Positions 51,662 to 61,400 of a stretch of DNA of 64,000 bases are shown piece by piece; the first letter of the stretch is position 1; every line of letters begins with the position of its first letter. A program made the position numbers and the translations under genes. The notes under the pieces are model-generated. The model was not told the origin of the DNA. It was given only the letters and a program-made list of their open reading frames with translations, and ran no database searches. The stretch covers positions 20,681,308-20,745,307 of the forward strand of contig CM065704.1 in the NCBI GenBank assembly GCA_017654935.2, given 5' to 3'. The stretch comes from Phymorhynchus buccinoides. Its lineage: Eukaryota > Mollusca > Gastropoda > Neogastropoda > Raphitomidae.

Positions 51662-52684
51662 GGAGACAAACAGATCGAGATATAGACAGAGAGACAGGCA
51701 GACAGACACACAAGTGTACGCACACACTTGCATATGCAGTAGCTTATATTTTTGAGATGATGCCATTCACATCTCTAAAAGAACGGCTTGATGCTGCTGC
51801 TTTTTCCTCTGTCGAACTTGCAAAAACCGTTCAGATTTGGTCAACGAAGAAATCAGACCCAAAACTTGAAGCACTTCACTCTCGCGAACAAGCATTCAGA
51901 TCGTTTTGGAATGACCGGACATGTGTCTGCTTTAGAAAGGAAAAACCCGGATGGTCAGAAACAAGACTGACAACCAGGAAAACCAAAGCAAACAGACTGA
52001 CCGCTGTGGCACGAAGCGAAAATCGGGTTCAGAGTTTTGATATGGAAAAGTTGGGGTGGCTTGACCTAATTCCAACGATCCTACAAGTTGCAGACGATGT
52101 CTGAGCGAGTCCGAAACTAGCAAACATATTCTTCTGCCCCTTTCCTACTCGTGGCTTCTTTTTGGGAGGCATGGCTGGTTTTAAACACGAATTGTTGTCA
52201 AAAGGCCGAGAACGATCTTGTTTAGCACTAGAAGACTAGGTCACGCTGGAACTTTATTTGGTCTTCAAAAAGTTGGATCGGAAAAGCATTACCGAATGTG
52301 CAATGCCGCCATTTCTTTGTTTCGGCGTTCGTTTCGCCATATACAACTTTTTAGTTCTGATTATGGTCTGAGGCTGCGGAAGAACTAAGTTTAGCAGACG
52401 ACAGAATCCGTGAAGTTGTTGACTGCTTTGACGAAAAATCAATCGGTCAGATGACCGCCTGCCTGCTAAAACTATCGGTCAAAATCGAAGAAAAAAGTGT
52501 GCGTCCCATGGGACGCCCAGAGCTGAAATCAGAGTCCCTCTGTGATTTTTGTGCTTCAGGGACGCACATATGTGCGTTATGGGAAACACTGACTTCCGCC
52601 TTCATTTTTAACCCTTTCTTTTCTTTTTTCCTTCTTTCCTCCTTTTTTTCTTGTTCCTTTTCCCTCCCCACCCCCCTTTTTTCC

Positions 52685-52716
<32 letters not shown>

Positions 52717-53585
52717 ATTTTTAGGTAGGCTTTTTCCCACTCTCTTTCATATATTGTCTGTGTGGCTGACTAAGATGGACATTTCCAAGAGCCTTAAGAG
52801 CCTTTATATACTGCATGTGCCAAATACTACCTTGATTTTTTATGGCAATAAAAGTTCTGTTCTGTTCATGCACGCGCACACATGCCTACACGCATGATGC
52901 ATCAGTGTTGATTCTAGAGCGCGGTCTTGCGGGATTCCCGCATTTATTCCCCTAGGACGCATAAAATCGCGAACAGTGCGGCCCAACTCACGCAAAAAAA
53001 CTAAATCGAACGCACTTTTACTTAGCGAGTGCGTAGTCGCAGATGCTGTGTCTTTAGCCTTCTCGATATTGAGTCGAACCGAGCATCCTTTCTGTCAACG
53101 TTTCTGATTGGTCGCTGACCCTGGCTTTGTCCAAGCACACAAATTTTCACTCAGGAGCACAACTTTTCAGTCCGCCATTTTTGTTTTGGTGCACACTATC
53201 GAGCTCAATGCCACAGCCAGTGATTCTCGTTCTGTTGTAGGGCCTCTAAGGCGCAGTGAGCAAAGAAAACAAAGCAAACTTGTTTTATTTCGTGTTTCGT
53301 GGCCTATCAACGAAGGATGTTAGTACAACTAAAATACACGCAATGGGTCAGGAAGTGAAACGGAAATTGGAACTTCTTGAAATTGCCTTGCCCAACTAAC
53401 TGGAAAGACGCGAAAAACAGTCTTTCCAAAGGCTTAGTTGTATTTCAAGGAAGAGTGCGAGGGCGATAACATAGACGATGAGAGTTTTTACACGATCACT
53501 GAATCGGCGAAAGTCACAACTCGAACTCGAAGAATCTTGAGTGCGGCAGTTGTAAAGTAAGTGATGACTTCGGCCTGAGCACAAT

Positions 53586-53671
<86 letters not shown>

Positions 53672-55067
53672 CGCTGTGACAGGCTCTGTCTCTCTCAGTC
53701 TCTGTGTTTAAATGTTGCTGTCTGAGAATGTGCTCTTTCCTTTACTTTCTGTGGTCGCTGTGTTATTCTTCATTCTGTCTATCCTCCTGCAAAAAGACAA
53801 AGTGCTAAAATGCATTCATACTGCTGGGTTTTGTTTAATTCTCGAAAAGCTCTTGGGTCCCTTCTTTTTATCCCAGGGGGCCCTTGGGGATCCTTTTTTT
53901 CACCTGAGCCCCAGATGCAACACTGATGCATTGTATGGAAATTTAGCGTTAGGTTTTAGTAAATGTAAAAATCATGCCCATCATGTAAAAAAATGACCCC
54001 TCATTTTCTGAAGTCAGGGGTCATATATTATGACCCATGAAGTCTGAAAACAATCTGAAGCTCTGAGATATGCATGCACGTGAATGTGTGTGTGTGATTA
54101 TGTGTGTGTGAGAGAGTGAAATAAAGCAAAATAGTATGAGCACTAAGGTGATGTGTGTTTTTTCTGTACAGGAGGACTATCGGCAGTCGATCCGAGAATT
54201 GGATGAGAAGCAGATAGTGTGTCTGAGGCTGACGCTATGCGAGATGAGGAACCACTATGTGAGTGGGCAGTTATATGGTGGGGAACACCCCAGTTTTGTA
54301 AAGCAAAAAGACATACAGTATTTATGCGGCGCTAAATCTTGATAGAAATCAAAGCGCACACACATGTTAAACATTCATAACGCATTCAAACAAAAACAAT
54401 ATACAAAGACGATCAAAAAGATAACAGACACACACACTGAGAATAGGACCTGAGAAAGGGAAAGAGAGGGAGTGAGCTTCAACGACGGGGGAAAAAAGGT
54501 GGGTTTTGAGGTTTGATTTGAAAGCAGAGAGGGTCGGTAGTCCTGAAACAGCAAAAGAGCGCCAACCAACAGTTGAAAGCTTATACCTCGGGATCTGGAG
54601 AGATAGAGGGTCAGAGACTGAACATAATGTTCGAGCTGGCGTATAAATGGAAATATTGTTGCAGAGGTAAGATGGAGCAGCTTGATGGATAGATTTATAG
54701 CAAAGGGTGTTTAGTTTATACTCAATTCTTTCGAAAGGGTTGGTTGTGTTTCAAGGAAGAGGATGATGACATCCACGATTAGAGCCGTGATATGATCGTT
54801 GAATCGGCGAAAGTCACAACGCACAAGCTACTGAACGCGGCAGTTGTAAATTAAGGACTTCGGTTAGACTTAGAGCATAGTGCTCTCTCTCTCTCTCTCT
54901 CTAATTTTTTAACAATTCTTTTCACCCTTCCTCTCAATTGCATCCCTCTTTCCTCATTTTAGGTGATTTTATAGCTACTGTCTCAATTTATAACAATCTT
55001 TTGTCTCATTGTCCCACCACACACACACATCCTCTCTCCTCTTCCCCTGCATTATACAACTCAGTCA

Positions 55068-55121
<54 letters not shown>

Positions 55122-55406
55122 GATGCTCCTGCTTTCAGGATTTTTTTTTATTGCCTGGAGCTGGCGTCGCCGGATTATGAGAATTTGAGAAGATGCATTT
55201 TGCTGGTTATAGAGGTCATGAAGATTAACAGAAGTGAAAGTGCAACGAGTTTTCAATTACATTGGAAACTTGTTTCCATTCAGCTTCCAGGGGGCAATGC
55301 CCCCTGGAACCCCCAGGAGGGGCGCTGTCCCTGCACTCCGCCAGGGCCTGGGCAGCCCCTGGACCCCTGCCTTACAGGATTTTTGAAATTTCCCAGGAGC
55401 ACCCAT

Positions 55407-55457
<51 letters not shown>

Positions 55458-58400
55458 CTTGTTTGCAACAACTGGTTTAATGAAAATGAAATGAAAACAA
55501 ACCTTTAAAAAAATTGTGTGCATGAACTTTTATTATGCCGCTCAGTTTTGTTGGTGAAGGGAGCTCCCTTTTCTAAAATCCTAGAATCAACCCTGTAGCA
55601 TGATAAAACTTTTTCTTCCTGAGAACAAGACGAGCAGCCGTGGTTTGAATATAGAGAAGAGACTGACAGGTCAGAAAGAAGAGCATTACAATAGTCAAGA
55701 CGAGATAGGATGAGGGAAGTAACAAGCTTTGCTGTGGCTTCATCTGAGATATATTTACAAATAGAGCCAATACGACGGATGTGATGGTAGCATGACTGAC
55801 AGATCTGAGTCAGGAAACTGCATTGGAAGAGTATTGTCCAGAGTGACACCTAAGTTTTTGACAGTCAGAGAGGGGAATGATATTGTTACCCAGTTGAAGG
55901 CAATGTATATGTAGATATACCAGTCTGTCGTTTCCTGCTATGACTGCCAGATAAGAGAGGGGAATGATATTGTTGCCCAGTTGAAAGCAATGTATATGTA
56001 GATATACCAGTCTGTAGTTTCCTGCTATGACTGCCAGATAAGAGAGGGAAATGATATTGTTACCCAGTTGAAAGCAATGTATATGTAGATATACCAGTCT
56101 GTCGTTTCCTGCTATGACTGCCAGATAAGAGAGGGGAATGATATTGTTACCCAGTTGAAAGCAATGTATATGTAGATATACCAGTCTGTCGTTTCCTGCT
56201 ATGACTGCCAGATAAGAGAGGGGAATGATATTGTTACCCAGTTGAAAGCAATGTATATGTAGATATACCAATCTATTCTATCATCCTTACCATTCCACTA
56301 CAAAGTGCATATTTGTACAAGATTAGCTTGGAAGACAGAAATAAAACCAAGAGTGTCTTACTACCACAACTCCCAATCCACGTAACTTCCGGTTAAGCAG
56401 ACTACTCACTTTCTTTCAAGCTAGCATGGAAGGCAGGCTTGTTTTTCTGTTGCTCCAGGAATTTTTTCTCCTGCTTTCAGCTTAATGAGTGTCTTTTGTT
56501 TTCCTTTAGTTTTCTTTGTGTTGCTTGCTACTTGGGTAAGTTCATTCGCCCCCCCCCCCCCTTTTTGTTGTAATCTTTGTGAAGATTTTGGGCCTGTTGG
56601 TCAAAAAGTGGGCGTGGTTTCTGGCTTCGGTTTTCGCGTTATGGAGTCGTCTACTCCCTCAAAAAAGTTGTAGATTCTTCAGCGTTAGTTAGCAAACCTT
56701 CAAGTAGTTCATCTAAGGAACCTCAGCCTACTCCTCCCAGGGATGACAAGGCCGTTTTCTAAAAACTAGTCCTTCAGAAAAGTCTTTGTCCAAGTCAAAA
56801 TCTCGGTCAAGAAGTGCGAGTAAGTCTCATTCTTCGCGTTCGGTTCTAGATACAAAGCAAGTGGTGTCGGAGTTGCTGGCTCTTTTGCGTTCTACGGGCG
56901 AATTGTCTTCGGCCATGCCATTCTCCTTCTCCCAGGTGGACTCGGCTGGTTTGGTCCAGCACATTTCGGTGGATGATTCTCATGTTGTTTTGTTGGGTGT
57001 TTTGGACGATGACCCGGCTTTTTCGACGGTTGGTCTTCCTCTCCAGGATTCGTTGTCCGTTGAAGATCTCTCACGGATGGAGCTGCAAACCGGCATCCGG
57101 GTTTTTCCCGAACAAGGTCAGTACGGCTCTTCTAGCCAAGCTAGCTCCCGTACCCCATTGGTTCCTGGCGTTCATGATACCGCACGGGCACTTCCGGTTC
57201 TGGAAGAAGAAGCTGTGAAGAAACCGGTGGTGCCGTCCGACTTGTCTTACAGAGCTATAGACAACCGGGCGGTACTCACCGATGCCACCATTACGCCTGG
57301 TGATGCCGGCCGAAAAACGGACGATGCCGCTAATGGGGGTAGCTTCCCTGGCGACGGCAGCCTCGGTGCCTTAGGCACCGGGCCGGCATCCGCACCCGGA
57401 GTTCTCCGAGCGGACCGGCCACAGCGACATGGTCTCGCGGGTCCTCCACGGGCACGGCGGCTACGGCCTCTCCCGTGGGTGGTCCCCAGGCCCAGGGCCG
57501 TACGACGGCGGGCATTCAGTCCATGGGACGTTTGCCTCAGCCCGTACCGGTCACGCCCGTTACCACTGGTATGGTTCCACCGGTTTCAGGGCAGGTTCCT
57601 CAGCAGACCTACTCTCACCAGGAAGTTATGGACCTTTTGTCTCGTCGTTCTTCCTTCGGTCGGTCAGCTCAGCCAGCGGCGTCGGTTACGACTTCGGATC
57701 ACACGGTGGATTCTATGGAAGAGGATTTTTCAGATCCTTCTGTTTCTGGCATTCAAGGGTATCTGCGCTTCTTCTTTCACGGTTGCAACCGAGAGTTGTT
57801 CAACCGTACCCTTGTTGCCTTCCTTCTGAACGAATTTTGGGGGGGGCAACGGCCCCGGCTTCGCCGTTCTTTCGAATGATGTCTGTTCTGGCAGGCATGG
57901 TTTTACTTGCTCTGTTTCAGACCCTCGTTTCCTCTGATTACAACCATGAGTTGTTCAACCAGTGGACTCGTTCACCCGTTCCAGTCATCCTTTTCGGTCT
58001 GGTTCCGTCCCGATCGAACTATACTGTCCGGCTAACATGATCTTCCATGCCCAGCCGTCAGCTCAGTTGTTCGACTGGGTGGCGTTGAAATGGGTTAAGT
58101 CGACGTCACGTTTGCACACTGTTTCGCTTTTTGTCTACATGTTTTCCTTTTCGGTGGGGACATTTTCGCGTCATCTGGTTAGATTTGACGTCATGCGATA
58201 GCAACTATGTTGCTGTTTCGGTCTGTCCCTACGTCAGAGGCAGTTTTTATTTTACCTTCCAACGGTCTTAGCATGTAGAGTTGGTTACGAAGTGCAGTCG
58301 CACATTCGTACCGTGGCTTCTCAGTTTGCTAGTTCAGAGGTTGAATCTTCTGTTTTGCGGATTCTCATCTTAATCATTTAGTACTAGCTGTCTCTATCCC

Positions 58401-61400
58401 GTCATCGATCCTTTGCTTGCCCATTCTGAACAAGTTTTGTCCAGATGTGGGCCATTTTGTTTTTGACTCAGACTCGCCACTTCGATCGATATTTTTCCGC
58501 TTCGAAAGGGCGTAGCAGCGTGTGGTGGCCCGGTCCGGCCACTCATAGTCCGTTTTTGTATCGGCCTTGGCTGCTCTAGGTGACTCCATGTGGAGTTTGT
58601 CATCTCCTGGCTGCTTTTCCAGGATGTTGTCTCGGTGGAGTCCACTCAGGTTCTGCCCCAGGATGATGCTTTCGGTACCCTTCTGTCTCTCGCGGGTGCC
58701 GATTGTCTTTTCTCCGCCTGCAGATCCACTTCGCTTTCAGATCTTGGACGCAGAGGTCAAGTCCCTTCTGGACAAGGGTGCTGTGATTCCAGTACCCAAC
58801 CCGGGCCCGGGTTTCTACTCGCGCATGTTCACTGTACCAAAGAAGAACGGCGAGTTCCGTCCAGTGCTGGACTTGTCTCCTCTCAATGCTTTTCTGCGCC
58901 CCATGGCGTTCAGAATGGAGACGGCTGCTTCGGTTCGCAACTTCATCCAGCCGGGGGATTGGGCGACTTCCATAGACCTCAAGGATGCCTATTTCCATAT
59001 TTCGATCCACCCAGATCGAAGGCATCTCTTGAGGTTCGTATGGGGGAACACGACTTATCAGTTCGTAGCCCTTTCCTCCGGGCTCTCTCTGGCCCCATGG
59101 ATTTTCACCATGGTGGTCAGGGAGTTCGTCGGCGTGGCCGGGTCCAGGGGGATCCGGCTCAAGGTGTACCTGGACGACTGGCTCACCTTGGCTCAGTCCA
59201 GGGACCGGTGCCAGGAACACACTTCGGAGCTCCGGGACCTGACCGTCCAGGTTGGCTTCAACGTGAACGTCAAAAAGTCGGATTTGACTCCGGCCCAGGA
59301 ATTCAAATTTCTGGGGATGGTCTTCAATACTCAGACGTTCACGGTCTGTCCGTCTCCGGATCGGATCCAGTCCATTCAGTCCTTTCAGGAAAGTCTTCTG
59401 TTGGCGGGTTCAGCAACGGTTCATCAACTTCTCAAGTTGCTGGGCATCATGGAGTCTTTGGCAGACCTCTTGCCTCTGGGACGTCTGCACAAGCGTCCGT
59501 TACAACGAAAGTGCGGAACTCGGGGTTTCTCATCTTCCTCTGGAATCTCAGATTGTTTTGGGCCCGTGGTTTCGCGGCTCAGTTCTCCAGTGGTTGGATC
59601 CGGTTTGGCTGGGGTCCTCAGTTCCCATTCGGCCTCTCCACCATCAAGAATTCCTTTTCACGGATGCATCAAAGGAAGGTTGGGGGGCTCACCTGGACCG
59701 GCGAGAGGTTTCGGGGTTGTGGTCCAAAGCAGAGTCGTCTCTCCACATCAATTTTCTGGAGATGGAGGCGGTTTCGCTCGCGCTCAAAGCGCTACTTCCC
59801 CTGCTACGAGGCAAGTGGGTCACAGTTTGTAGCGACAACACCACTTGCCTCTCGTACCTTCGGCGTCAGGGGGGCACGAAATCGTCTTCACTCTCCAGGA
59901 AGGCAGAGGAGATCCTGCTTTGGACTGCACGGAATTCCATTCATCTAACCGTGGAGTTCTTTCCCAGGAAGTTGAATGTTCTCGCCGACCAGCTGGGCCG
60001 TTCCAACCAGGTGATTGCAACGGAGTGGACTCTCGTCCATCAGGTCCTTCAACCCATTTGGTCGATGTGGGGAAAGCCACACATCGACTTGTTTGCAACT
60101 CGCTTCAGCCGGCGTCTTCCGCTCTTCGTCTCCCCGATGGCAGATCCCTTGGCATGGGCAAGGAATGCCTTCAGTCTCCAGTGGACGGGTCTGTGGGCCT
60201 ACGCCTACCCACCCACAGCTCTTCTTCCAAAGGTGTTGGGAAAAGTGCGCTCGGGAGCGTCCTGCTCTGATCCTCATAGCGTCAGGATGGGAAAACAGTC
60301 CGTGGTTCCCCGAGCTGTTAGCTCTCACCCACGTTCCGGGTGTTCCCCTCCAGTTGTCACCAAGTCTCTTGTTCAACCGCGGACAGGCGTTCCGCATCAA
60401 AATCCTGCCGTCCTTCACCTGACCGCTTGGCTACTTTGCGGTCAGGATTGCAGTCACAGGGTCTGAAAGGTGAAACCATTGAAGTGATTCTTCAATCCCG
60501 TCGTCAAAGCACGAATACCTTGTATTTCTTGCATTGGACCTCTTGGCTCAATTTCTGTGCAGTTGAGTCTTTTTCTCCTTTGCACCCGACTGGTGCTCAG
60601 TTTGTTTCCTTTTTGTCTCATTTGCATAATGAGAAGGGCCTCTTGGCCCAAACTTTGTCAGGTTATAAGTTGGCAGTTATTAGCACTATTTCGATTGCTA
60701 CTGGTCGTCAACCTTCCTTTGCTTCTTCTGTTTTGGTTTTCCATTTTTTGGATGGTTTGCGTAATAAGTCGATTCGCCCAACCATCAGACTTCCGCAATG
60801 GGACGTTTTTCTTGTGCTTCACTTTCTCAGAATGTGAACCGCTTTCTTCGTTATCTTTTAAGCTTCTTTCTTTTAAAACGCTTTTCCTCGTTAGTCTTGC
60901 CTTAGCGAGACGTGTGAGTGGTATCCACGCTCTTAGTGGTTTAGTTAATGATTATGAGTTCGCGGAGGATGGTTCCTCGATCTCCCTGGCTTTTCTACCG
61001 GAGTTCCGTGCGAAAAATCAATCGGCTCAGCAAGCTTCTCCATTGGTTGTTATCGAGAGTCTCTCTAACATCCTCGCTCCGGACGATGAGGATAAATGTC
61101 TGTGTCCGGTTCGCTGTTTGCGGGCGTATCTCCTTCGTTCAGCCTCGTTCCGTAGCCAGAAACGCCGCCTTTTCATTTCTTTGAATACCAACTATTCAAA
61201 TGATATCCGTAAGGCCACTTTGGCTTGCTAGTTAGTCGAGTTGATTCGACTAGCCTACTCCCACGCCGATCGTTCTGCGCCCCCAGGTATACGGGCTCAC
61301 GAAGTTAGGGCTTTTAGCGCCTCGCTAGCCTTGGTCAGGGGTGTTCCAATCCCTGCCATTATGTCCTCCGCCTTCTGGAAGTCGGAGACTTCATTTACTT

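Noticed and set aside
58590..59948. 452-aa frame overlapping the element 2 RT
   Set aside because: It is the shifted frame of the RT sequence, with no motifs of its own.
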